Positions 47,801 through 61,200 of a DNA stretch of 64,000 bases are shown in pieces (position 1 is the first letter of the stretch; every line of letters starts with the position of its first letter). The stretch spans positions 15,229,001 through 15,293,000 of the forward strand of contig NC_092680.1 in NCBI RefSeq assembly GCF_964355755.1, given 5' to 3'. The translations under genes were made by a program, and so were the position numbers. The notes below the pieces were generated by a model that saw only the letters and a program-made list of their open reading frames with translations, made no database searches and was not told the origin of the DNA. This DNA is from Antedon mediterranea. Taxonomy: Eukaryota; Echinodermata; Crinoidea; Comatulida; Antedonidae.

Positions 47801-50800
47801 ATTAATTAGCGGAAGACAAGAATAGTATGAAAGATGAGAACTTGGCATTTCAAACAATGATATTTTCATCTACTATTTCAGTTTTAATTAAAAAAGTAAA
47901 AGTTATAACTGTTATCTTTTTTAAAATTGTTAGTACAATAAAATATCGATGAGTTTAACATCCAGGAATGTACTATTTAGTTGTGTAATTTGTTGTTTAG
48001 ACAATGGATCGTAATTGAAAACAATCAATGGGAATAAAATAAATTATTGATGATAATATCAACCCAGTGTATGTAAAACAAATGGTATATAACCTGATTG
48101 TGTTTTATCAGTCATTGAAACCAATTAGTATTATGTAGCACACTGTGATGATTGATTTCATACAAGGCTTGAAGTAGTTAAATTATATTTTAGCATCTTT
48201 GTTATTCGTGTGGTCTAACTGGTCTGTGAACACAACCATTCTCTGCTTAGTCTTAAGATCATAAAAGACAAATGAAGTATATCTGAAGTTTTAATAGCAT
48301 TACCGAACACATTTGATATTTGGTAAGAGTTTATATTTAATTTTAATTTATTATTTTTTAATAGACTAAAAATGTTTAAAGTTTAAATGATTTTATCTTA
48401 GAAGTAAGCATGATTCTGTAAATTGTATGATCATATTTTAAATTTAAACAAACAATTTGATTTATTTTGATTAATAATAAAACTAATACATTCATACTGT
48501 ATGTAACCAGTTTTCCTGTTGTTTGTTTGTTTTTTAAGGGGGGGGGGGGGGTGGTTGCCAAACAGAAGGTTTTGTTTTGTTGGTCATGGTTGGTCTTTTA
48601 AAAAGTTGATTGAATTTATCTTTATATCATTTTTTTTTCTATTATTAATTTTATCAAAGATACAGTAATTAACATTACACAATGAAATGTAAATTTATTG
48701 CCTTAATTTGGCCATATGATTGAGGTGTTTTTTCTCCACCTTGCTTTTTTTCCCCTAATTTTTGAGCTTTTTTTGTTTTATAAATGTATTATATGAAAAT
48801 TATTATTATATTATGTATGAAAATTTTAATAGAATTCAATAATAATATTTATAGTTAATGAAAAAATAAATGATAATGTTCAAATTCATAGAAATGAATA
48901 CAATCACAACGGTAATGTTGCTCTTCGCTGTCTTTGGAACGTTGTGCCAGAAAACGGATGAAAGCGAAAGCATCATTGGGAAAAAACGAGACAAGAAAAA
49001 AGATCGCCAGGAAGATTACTGCGGAAAATGTTGTGAACGAGGGCCACCTGGATTAAATGGAAACCCGGGAGCACCTGGAATGCCAGGAACTACTGGACTT
49101 CCAGGTACATAGTACTAAATATCCTTCATCTGCTCTCCTATTCAAACAACATTTTTTTAATATATTATGTTTTATTCTAAACGTTAATGTCCAGTCTTTC
49201 GTGCATTTTCTTATTTTTAAGTTGTAACATAATCATCCAATCTTGACAGCATCTTTTTAAATATGAATGAAATTAATAAATAATAATAATCAAATTTGAA
49301 CTGTTAAATATACTATACTGTTTATATAATATTATAAATACTAATTTTAAATATGTTATCTGTAATTGATTCTAATTTTGGTTCCGGTTAATAGTTTTTT
49401 AGTTTTTAATGTTATAAGACAAAAAATACAAACAATCATTACAACCTTTTTCAGGACGTGATGGCCTTCCAGGTCTGCAAGGAGTACCCGGAATACAAGG
49501 CTTGAGGGGCCAAAGAGGTGATGCTGGCCCTCCTGGAGCACGGGGACCCACAGGTGTGGGCATACAAGGCCTACCAGGTCAACATGGCGAGCCTGGACCA
49601 GTAGGTGCAACTGGTCAACCAGGCACACCTGGTCCACCAGGCCCTCAAAGCGAACCAGTTTTAATGGAGATACCTTCTTTTGATAGCAGTGGTTTTATAA
49701 ATCCTCAGATTTCTGCATTCACAGCTGTCCGTACTAGAGACATGGCTGGTAGTTCAGGTGTTGAGAAAGTTATATACTTTGATACCATTATAACCAACAT
49801 TGGTAATGATTTCAACTCAACTCATTTCATTTGTACATTAAATGGAGTCTATTTCTTCACGTTTCACATAACACACAACCGGGATGCTAGAGTTGAACTA
49901 GTTATGAACAATCAGCGTATTGTGTCGATACACGGAGACTCGGCTAACCGTCATCAACAGTCGTATAGTAACAGCGTGGTCTTGGACTTAAGACGAGGGG
50001 ATTCAATATGGCTTAGACTGGCAACTGATCATTCGATTTCTGGGGATTCTCTAAACCTCACCACATTCTCTGGCTACTTAATCAGTGCAACATAATTACC
50101 ATCTTGTATTAGCAAACATATATCCTCCACATTAATTATGCTATTAGTTTTAATGTTTATGATATTGATAGTCATAGATAAATATACAAATATTTATTTT
50201 ACTGTAATTAACAAATGTACACTTTACTTTATTACCAAGTTTTATGAGTATAATATGTTCCAAATGGAAATCTACCCTGCTGTGGACGGAGGGGAGAGCA
50301 CCTTAATTGGCTGCAATGAAAGGGGTGAAGCATTTAGTTAAAAAGTGTATCATTTAAGTCCACAAGAATAAGTTCATGTAATAAATTTAATTCCATTTTG
50401 TATCCATGTACACTATATTGAATATAAAAAAAACAAGTTTGTTGAACTGTACTATTTGAACACCTTGATAAAATAAGACAAAAACAACTACAACTAAACA
50501 CTACTAACACAATAAATAATTATTTAAAAAATTGTTATTATTAGATACTTTGTAGTGACTTTGTTTACAGATGGCTGTTGATAACACCTTTTTATTTTTC
50601 CATTAACCATATTGTACATACTGTCTGATATACATTTCTCAATATTTAAAAATTAAATCCTAGATGTTAGTTGACATCTTTTATTCAGATTTTCTCTTAG
50701 ATCAAGATAAATAATTTGATTATTCTAAACAACTTAACAAATTATTTACGGGAATTAATGATTTATGTTGCAATCTTCATTACATATTTTATACCACTTT

Positions 50801-52219
50801 AAAAAGCTCATGCAGTACCGACAATAACACAATAAAATTGCAGGCCATTCATTACATATAATATTATATTGTACAATTTTTATTAGAGCATTTTTCACTT
50901 ACCATTAAACAGTATGAATAATTAAATGAAGAAATAAATCTTACCTTATATAAAATTTGAAGTTCAGATGCAATTTGTTTTTGTACCCCTTCTTTTGATA
51001 TATCTAAATGCATAACCTAAATTACAAGAAAATTATAATTTAATGAGAAAAAGAAACAGAAAATAAAATCAAATGTAGATAAATACAATATACAAATCAA
51101 TTAATTACAATTTATTTTGATAGAATTAGTTACAGCAAGCTAGCTAGGCCTACAGCATGGAGAGATAATAGTACTCCACGGTTAATGGATGAAATAGTAT
51201 GAACATTTATCTAAAAAATCAGAAGTTGCATATTTTAGGGAGATGAAGTAAACTAAGGCTCTATTGAAAATTGAATCAAGACTAGTTAACTAACATCCAA
51301 TGTCAAATAGTGATGTCACAATTTGTGGATTACAGGTATTATTATTATTATTATTATTTATTTTTTATACTGGGTAGCCTAAAAAACTGTTTAAGCCCAG
51401 TTATGAAGAGTGGCTGTGAGTGACAGTGGCTTTGTGTGTACTAGTACCGTGGTAACATCCTTGTCTATAAAGATGTACTAGGTTCTTTAAAGTGAGCTAG
51501 ATATGCACACTGGACCTACAGTTTATAGTCCATATCCGAGAAGACTCGTTCTACCACCAGATGCGGGTGAGGCTTGAATCATTGGCTATGTATTACAGGT
51601 CCACTGTTTTGATTTAATGCAATTCCTTATTGTATAATAAACATCAAATGATCTTACAATGCATACCAAGCATAGACCATCCTTACCTTAACAGCTATTA
51701 CATTATTTGAAGGTTTGTGTAGAGCTCTGTGAAGCATAAAAAACAGATTGTCATCATTTACAATGTAAGAAATAAACAGTATACATTTTTATAAACAATG
51801 AAAGAACAATACACCATTGATAAATCTAATAACAGAGTAATACACAAATGCATTATTATGATTCATTGACCTTTAAAACACACTATTATTCATAATGGAC
51901 TAAATTGCATGAGTATACAAAATATGTACCTATTATGTAAAGGTTTCCTAGGATAGTTAAGCCCATTTACCATCACTGCTGGTTTCTAGTTTGTTGGGCA
52001 CAAACGGGAATGCTTCAAACATTTAAAACCCCTTTTGCATGATCAAGTTTGTATTGTCTGGACCACCTTTAGTTTGCTGTTTGGTACCAATTTGCATCTT
52101 ATGGTTTCTTAATTAGTGCTGTGAGCAGTGTAAAGGAACAGCGAGACCACTTACTTATAAACTGTACCGCTATGGCCACACCCTAGCACTTCAAGGTATT
52201 GTATTTCAGCTTCTGCCAT
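41815..52219 (-). CDS. MAP2K5: MAP2K5 exons 8-20: kinase domain and C-terminus
   Basis: Glycine loop [12 protein letters not shown], catalytic lysine in VIAVK (about residue 181), then [10 protein letters not shown] and CTEFMDGGSLEMY. Catalytic loop HRDLKPSN (Asp at about 270), CDFGVSAQL (DFG Asp at about 288). The activation-loop phosphosites are in [10 protein letters not shown], with Ser at about 298 and Thr at about 302, as in human SIAKT. YMSPER and [10 protein letters not shown] follow. Every catalytic residue is present. Two 27-nt exons and one 33-nt exon follow GRFPYP. The last exon encodes [15 protein letters not shown] and finishes [12 protein letters not shown] with a TAA at 41815-41817. 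Confidence 0.93.
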
Positions 52220-55200
52220 CTGAAACAAAAACATTAATTTTAAATGAATTATACTTGTATCAACAATGCTAATATAAAGACATTAAGATGGTGTATTTTT
52301 ACTTATAATTTATTTATTTATTCAAATTCTCACAAAAATGTACATACAAAGCAAGAAAAAGACAAAACATATAAAAAGAACAGAGTACATTCAGTAAAGG
52401 ATGGGACCAACAGGTGGTAAACACCTCTAGGACGGTCCAATCCCAAATTTCACAATGAGTAAAAAAGTTTATAACATTATAATAAATTTAAATATAATAG
52501 TAATTTATAAATTTGTATTATTTAAGATTAAACTAACATTCAAAGTCTTCTTTTTGTATGTATACTTTGTTAGACTATAGACAAAACATTATATTTTTTA
52601 GTTTGTATTTAGTGCTTTACTAGTTTCAACAGTTAGCAAGTTTACAGTACACCATGTGAAAAAAGTAAAGTAAGGTTGAGAAAGTTTCAACATTTCGGTT
52701 GTTGTGCTACAATTGTCTTAACAATATTGCATTTTTCATTTGTGATATAGAGTAAAGCTCTGTCTACACTATCAAACTTTATGTGGCAAAAAAATGTTAT
52801 GCGCCCATACATGACATATCACAATGATATATCACTACCATTTTTGGCCATATCACTACATATTTGTGCACGTCACACTTTTTTTTTGTCGAATTAGTTT
52901 GATAGTGCAGACAGAGCTTAAGATGAAGATCTATAAAGATTACTGTACTAATATTAGGGGAAAATTCCTCAAACAACATTGTAAAGTAAGGGTGTACAAA
53001 CTTAATTTAACTGGACTTTGCATTGTTTATTTAAATGTTTATTGATAAAAACTGAAACTTACTGTTCCATTTGCGAGTATTTCTCTAAGTTCAGCATCAT
53101 GTCGATGTCTAAAAGAAATTAAAATTAAGGTTGAAACATTATAATAACAGTTTTGCATGATTTATAGTGGAGCATAGAAAGATGGTTTTGTTAAAATTAT
53201 AATTACTATCTTTTTAGGGACCACATTGGAATTAAGTTGTTTTACTTTAAACGACTTTATGTGTTTTCCTGTGCATCGTCAGACTTCATTAATCCCGCCA
53301 TTTTTATTTGCTTTTTTGATGTATTTCAATATTTAAGGTGATAATATATTTTATTGATGTATTTTTAATGTTATGTATTGAGATGCCAAATAAATGAAAA
53401 AAAGAAAGAAAGAAAAATTATTCTTGGAGACAAACATGACTTTTATAATCCTAACATAATTGTATATTAAAACAAATTTGGTATGTCTTTAGGCACATTT
53501 GGCCAAGTAATACCAATAGTAAATTAATCACTGTCCTATCAGATAGGTGATAATCCCCCTTATTATACAGGGGCTATTTCGTGAACCAGTTTATCCCCTA
53601 CTCATCTTAAATGAAGAACTGGGTCCTTTAAAGTTCACACAGGTTGTACTGTGTACACTGGACCTACAGTTTATAGTCCTTATCTGAGAAGAACTAGGAG
53701 CGAGTTAGCCTCGAACCCATGCCGATTGTTAGCTCTTTAGGTATGGTAAGTGGCGCCCCATGCCTTAACCGCTCGACCATTTGACTCATATTGAACACTT
53801 TGCATTAAAAATATGCTTTAATTCCTCGACTATAAATAGAAACTACAACTTCCAGATCACAAACTTGGTACTCATAACTCTAGACCACCGGGTTTGCGTT
53901 AATGGCTAGGGTTTAGATTCAAGTAAGCAGGTACTACTACTACTACACAAACATAATTATTTTAATTACTACTAAGATTATGTAGTAATTGAGTTTACCC
54001 TGTTCCTAGAACAACGCCACTGTCCGCTTTTTGTACAAGAGATGATTCCACAGGCCTTGTGTTTATCTAAAAAAAAACCCAAAACATATGTAAATAAAAT
54101 AACTTTAGCTCTGCAACACATGACTCTACAATCAAAATCATTTAATTTCAAAATCAAACAAGAAATCAAATGCATTAAGAGCCCAGAAACTCAGGGAATT
54201 ACTTTGCAAAATGCAGAGACCAACAGAGGGTGCGTTATTGAATATTGCACCCCATATTGAAGATACAAATAACTTGTTAAATGTTTAAACTAGTGATTAT
54301 CACCAGCTTCAATTTAAACTGAAGATGAACCAGCTGTTGAAAGGGATATGACAAGTAGAATGCAAGGAAGTATGAATAGTGCTGATAGTAAATAAACTAT
54401 GTCACTATACACTAATTAGCATTAGTACTGCTTTTATAATTATTCGATGTCACTATACTCTAATTTGTAATAGTGATACCTTCATCTTCATCAGCAAGTT
54501 CACTTCCTGCTTTATAGGTAACGTTCTTTGTTGTCAAATTGAAACTAAAAATCTAAAAATAATTCTAAACTTTGTTTTATTTTAAACTGATAAATTGAGT
54601 TGTAATAATCTTACCGTTAAACCATGAAAATTTCTTTTTCCAGCATTGTTAACTAAAAATGAAAAAACGAAAAAAATCTTTAATTACCGTATTTATCAAG
54701 AAACGGGAGGCGATTATTTTTTTGGGTGTAATCAGGTAACATATATATTCAAATAAATACTTCCTAGACATGAAAAAAATACAACACAATTAATAGTAAA
54801 TAGTGAAAGTGATAAAAATCAAAATGCTTGTAGATCATGTGAATCAATGAATTCTACTAAAAATAGAAATGTGTTGTAATATATTGTGTATGCATGTGGT
54901 TGGGCGTTTATTCAAGGAAATAAAAATAAGGCCTGGGGAACTTATTCAGAGGGAGGTGTTCAAAGCGGGTCATTTACTCAAATAAATATGGTAAATATAT
55001 CCCTGCCTGCTGACTATTGGATGTTAGTAAAAGAATGATTAGTTAACATATATTGTAAGAAAATTTGATGTCGTTTCTGTGCATCTGGATTTAATTAAAG
55101 CCTGTTTTCCTGTCGATGTTAGTCGACGCTATCATCGTTGATCGTTAACAGTTCAACGACGATCGTTTGAAAACGATCAAGTTGAAATGATAAAGATAGC

Positions 55201-58200
55201 GAGTACCTTTTCCTGTAAATCGTTAACATTTCAATGTTTACGTAGAAGATCGCCGATTATTGTTAACGATAGCGTCGAATAACGTCAACAGGAAAACAGG
55301 CTTAAGACAAATTATTATAGTATTTTATTTTATTATATTTATTATCCATAACAAAAATCCACTATGAATATAAAAGGATAGTCAACAAACCATCCATGAG
55401 TAAGAATAAACTATATGACAGATTGGTCTTGTATAGATATTATATTGAACTATAATATCTCTATGGATAGATTCATTACTGTCAAGGTCATTCTCATTGT
55501 CCAGCTACTACTAAACAAAACTGATTACAAAGCAAAGTGGTTAAAAACAAAACAACTTATGTTGGCATAATCATCCTATAATATTATTCACTCTCATACC
55601 AACATTTGTTTTTTTAGCCAGGAAAAAGTGGAAGAATGTTTAGCTCAACTTTTTCAATATTCTATTTTATGTAAACTTTTCTTTTTGTAAGGATCTTAAT
55701 AATTAATATGTATGCACTACATACAGTATTATGTCAGAGTCATCTTCCCATTTTATATGTTTTAAAAAATCTAATAAAATTGTTCTGTACACCTTAATTA
55801 AAGATGTATTGTCCCCTAAAACATGAAAAATAAAGATTATTTTGTAGTTTTAATCAAGTTAATCACCTCTGTAGAAAAAAAAACATGGAAAAAACGAAAA
55901 AATAAATGGTTTAAATTCAACCAAAAACCCATTGGCTGGCAGCCAATTTTATTATTTTTTTTTTTAAACTACAGTTTTTTAGGTAAATAAATAGTTTTTT
56001 GATCCAATTATTGGTCAAAGTGGATAACTATTAGGTGACATTAAAACGATGTATTCCAAAAAAAAATAATTAAGAAATATTTTTTCAGGGGGACAATATA
56101 TCTTTAAGGAAGTACAGTATCATGAAATAAAAGTATATAATATTTACATAAAGATCTTGATAATTAATAAACTAGTATATCAGTGGCATTAAATAAAGTT
56201 ATAACCTTTATGCTGTGAAAGATACAGCAGACAAACTCTATTAAGGGGACACCTTCAGGACACCTGTTTCTCTCTCTCTCTGATTTTATTTCTTTTTATC
56301 CTTCTTTCATTGTTGGCACACTGTATTTTTGTATATATATATATATGGGTCATTCCATGTCAAATCACCCAAAAAAAACCAAAATTTACACCTCACCATC
56401 TCAGATTTTGATCAAATTTAAAATATATGGTAATCACTATGAAAAATTCCAAAATTTCAAATTTTATTCAAATCGGACAAACCGTTAAAAAGTTACGGGC
56501 AATTTAAAATGGCCGAAAATCGGTAAAAAGAGCAAAATATCGCGAGACCGTCGATTTTAAAACGTGAATATTTTCAAAACTACTAGTCCGATTTTAATGA
56601 AACAAGTAACAAATTAATGGCCATTTAAGGAGGATTCCAAATCTGCAATCAGAATTAACTCTTATAAATTTCCCTTAAAATGTTCTATTGACCTATAATT
56701 TGACCTTTGCCATGACCCTGTGGAACAAAAATTATAATGTTAAAATATTAATTTTTATATTTTCACACTTCTTGCCTGTAAAATGTTAGATAAAGCTAAG
56801 ATGTCTTTTGTACCAGTTCTATTTTATAGGCTTTCAAAATTGCACATCAAACAAATTCTATGTGAAAAGCAGTGTTTAACATGTTTAATCAGTTATATTT
56901 TACATTGCCTCTATAAATGTTTTATTGAAAGATATCATTCCTGTTGAAAGTAGTCAATATTGCATCTTCTTCTTGTTTTGATATACTGTAAATTCCTACT
57001 TGATGATGATGTTAGTGATGGTGCATCAATAAGACATAGGTCACTTGATTCTTCAATCCATCAGCTTTATCTGGCCAATGGACATTTTTTGAAGGACCAG
57101 GAGGATGCATAAATGATTTAAAGTACTGTTTAGTCACCAAATTCAGCTGACATGACATCCAGCACCATCCCAATCCACCACACACCATCATACAAACACG
57201 CCACAAAATGATTTTGAGAAATTGCATATTGTGGAACTTCTCGTGCAAATGTAGTAGATGTTGATGGGCAGCTTGTTACGTTTACTTTCCTTGGTTCATC
57301 TTGTTGTGCACTTGTATACCATAAGAGAACCATCTTGTTGCGGTACAAATCTGTGCAGTTGAAGGGTGCCTTTGATGGTTTTGGCTTCAGAAAATCGAGA
57401 TTTCAGTCGAGCTACAGATTCTTTAATTTCTTCGGATGAAATTTCAATTTATTCCACATTTATTTAGTCATCAATTACAACATAATTGCAATACAACTGA
57501 TAACAAGGATCCTGCATAAAAAAGCTGTAGCTTTGTTTTTTTGTAGGACCCTTTTACATAGAACAATATAAGTAAATAGAAAGGTAAAATAGTCATTTCC
57601 CATAAATGAAAAAAAATGATACCAGGAATGTTTTCAACACAGAAATTAAACATGTCTATTGATGTTAGTAGTTGATTATGATATGGACGTTTTAGACTCT
57701 TTTTGGTTACCAGTCGTTGTAATGTCCCCCCAATTCCATCGCATTCACTTTTCCCATGTGATGTGGCGAAAAAGTTCCACTCGGCATTGAAATCAAAATC
57801 ATGTTTGTGATTGCATAGATTGATAAAATTGGACTTATTTTTATATTGACCTGCGCATCCATCGGTAAAGTAGTGAACCTTCTTTATTTCGTAAAATTTA
57901 CCCTTCAAATGATTTAAAACAACTTTTTGGAAAATCCACACTGTTGTTGTTGAGTGTATTGCAATTAGATAAATTTCCATCCACCTCACATCTGTATATG
58001 CTACAAATGGATGCAGTGTTGCCTGTTTGTTTTTCCAGTGAAAGCTTTTTATTTCATCTTGGATGACAAAAGCGTAATTTTCAGCAAAATCATCTTTGAG
58101 TTACTATCTCCTGCAAAGGATAAATGACCCCTGAGCTTCAGCAACAGTAACTGGTGCCTTGTTAGCTTCATTTGGTCAGCTAGCTCATCACCGCATTCTT

Positions 58201-61200
58201 CAATACTTTTTCACTGTTATTAATGTTGTGCGGTCTGTTGTTACCCATTGCTTGTTGTACAGTATTCTACTTCATCAATATCCTCCTGGTATATCAATTA
58301 ACACATAGATTGATACAAAACACAAACCCAGACAACATGATATAACTATATCTTCTAAATGAGGTAAAAGACATCTTAGAATTTTACATATGTTATAAAT
58401 ACCACTTTATAGTTTTAAAAAAAAGTAATGACATTAAAAAAATATACGTTCCACAAGGTCAAACCGGGGGTCATTTTATATATCAAAAGGTCAAATATAT
58501 TTTAAGACATTCTACTACAATTCTGATAACAAATTTGGAATATTTGGGGCATTTCCTTTCCCATACTGTTTATTTTTTTTTAATTGGACTTGTAGTTCTT
58601 GTTTTATGGTCTTTTGAAAATTGGCGGCCGCACCCATTTTTACGTTTTTTTGCGTTTTTTCCACAATTTGTCCAGCCCGTAACTTTTAATCCGTTTTTCT
58701 GAATTACGTAAAATTTTATATTTAAGCTTTTTTTAGGCTAATAACCACCTGTACCAATTTTCATTAAAATCCGAGACAGTAGGGTGTTTACCATTGGGTG
58801 ATCTGACATGGAATGACCCATATATATATATATATATATATTTTATATCTTTGTTAATTTTGTGTTTTTATAGTTTATTTTGTATTTACTGTTTGTATTG
58901 TTTGAGGGTCCCTAATGATCAGCTGATGCTGGATGGACCACCCTCATAAAATATTGTTGAAATAAAAATAAAATAAAAATATCCTTTTAATAGGGGTGTC
59001 GTCTGTATAAGGTTTGGCCATCATTCGGTCCACAAGAAAATGTCTCTGTAATAGGGGTCTCAGTTTTTTTAGTATTTAACACTAAACAGTGATACACACA
59101 TGGCCTATGAATAAATACAAATTTACAATTACTTACCCCTTGGATAAAGCGTTAAAGGTGGTGCCATCTTGCCACTGTTTGAGCATTCTTCCATTATACT
59201 CATGTACTATTAAAAAAAATCACAACACTTGAAATCATACTTTTTGTATATTGGAGTATTAGTTTGCATTAAAGATCATTTAATAATTAAAGTACACTAT
59301 TCCCATTTCATTTGACATTTATTTAGTAATTTATGTTTACAACTCAAGTATATTTTTCTGTTGTTATTGAGTATCACTAAACATATTAAAGATAATAAAA
59401 AACAAGAATAATCGACACTTTTTTGTATGTCTATGGATTTTGATATTTAATTGAAATATAAGTGATATATGTGTATACAGTATAAAAGGGTATTGTAGCA
59501 TCTGCAAACATAAAGTCTACTGTTTAGAAATAAGGAATAGAGATGATGTCAATTTTGTTTGCTCTATTCCTAACATTATTTTGTGAAAATTGGCAAAATC
59601 AGAACTTTTTTTCTGCACACACTTTTATTTCAACAGTAAAACTTGACATATGAAAAAAATATATACAGTAGAAAAATACTCACAAATGACATCATGGCTT
59701 GCATCTCTGCTTCACTACTCACAATGATGCGATCACCATCATCATCCTCATCTAAATAAAACATTAAAATTAGTTAATAAAGCCAATTTTAAATAAAAAA
59801 ATGTATTTCACTTATTAATTATTTTAGGAAATGAACTTTTCATCTTAAGCAGCTAATTATTGAGTATTGTTAATTCAAAGCAAAGTTCTTATAGTGCACA
59901 TACCTGGCTATATTGTGATGTTAAAGACCCCTTCCCTGCAATTTTGGACGTTTTTTGGAAAATAATACATATATATCACTTTAAAAACATTAAACCATGT
60001 CATTCCTTGTCTTAAATGTACGTTTTATGGTAAATTATGATAAAAAGTGAGAAACAATGCACTACCTAAGTAGCTCGCGGCGATCGACCTCTCGTGGACG
60101 GTCTTAGGCCTAGCCTAGCTAGGCTTAGTTTTGTAGGCCTAGCTGGTAAACATCGGTAACGTACGAACATCGTACGCGAGCTATATACCTAGCCTGACGT
60201 TTTATAGTTGCTGCATTAATTGTCTTTCTATTTTTGCCAGACTCCGTTGATACAAATTGGGGAAAACCCGGTATTTTCGCTGAAAAGTTAGGAGTCTTCC
60301 ATTTGTTTTGGCCTCACGATCGATCGAAAAGTGGGCGAATTACAGGTGAAAAACAAAAATATCAATCCGCGCGCAATGCATTTTGGGATTTATAGCGGGC
60401 CGCTATAATTATTAGAATCGACTTATTTTTCACATTTTTAACCGTTTAAAGACCAAAAAAGTTATCGCAATAGGACCATATAGTATTATTTTTACATTAA
60501 ATATAGTTTGTGATCTTAAATTAGATCTAAAAAACGTAGGGAAGGGGGCTTTAAGTTATTGTACAAAGGAATGATGGGTTTTTACCTTAAAGCTCTGTCT
60601 ACATTATCAAACTAGTTTGACAAAAAAAGTGTCATGTGATGTGCCCAAATATGGTAGTGATAATGCTTGCCCCAAATATAGTATTAACATATTAAAGTTT
60701 GATAGTGTAGACAGAGCTTTGGAGTGGATGTTCCAAACTTTCTATAGTTAACATTCTGGTAACAATAACATTTTATTTATTTTAAATATGTTTTGCTAAC
60801 TTAAAAATAAGATGAAAGTTTTGCAATTGACCTACTGTACAATAAGCAGGTGAAATACATATTAGACAGTTTGGTTAGAATATTAAGTTGTTTTTGTGGA
60901 AGATGTTAATTTAGTGGTGAAACTTTGTCTGTTTTGTTTTGTATGCTTTGTATATGGATGAACTATGCGAAATAAAGAAAAATGAATGAACTGCAAGATT
61001 TACTAATGTGGTCTTTACATTAATTTTATATTTATTTCTTTCTACATGAGTACTGTACACCTTTATTGTACTTTATACACTTTTCAATTGTATGACCCAG
61101 TATACTACTATCCCCGAGAAGAGATACCGTGATGCACCACTGTGTCAAAAAAGTGAATTACCTTTTCATAACCACGACACACACATTCAGACGAACAATT

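Noticed and set aside
51145-51180. Third CATGGAG micro-hairpin (CATGGAG ... CTCCACG)
   Set aside because: The arms do not match fully and no 7-bp direct repeat flanks them.
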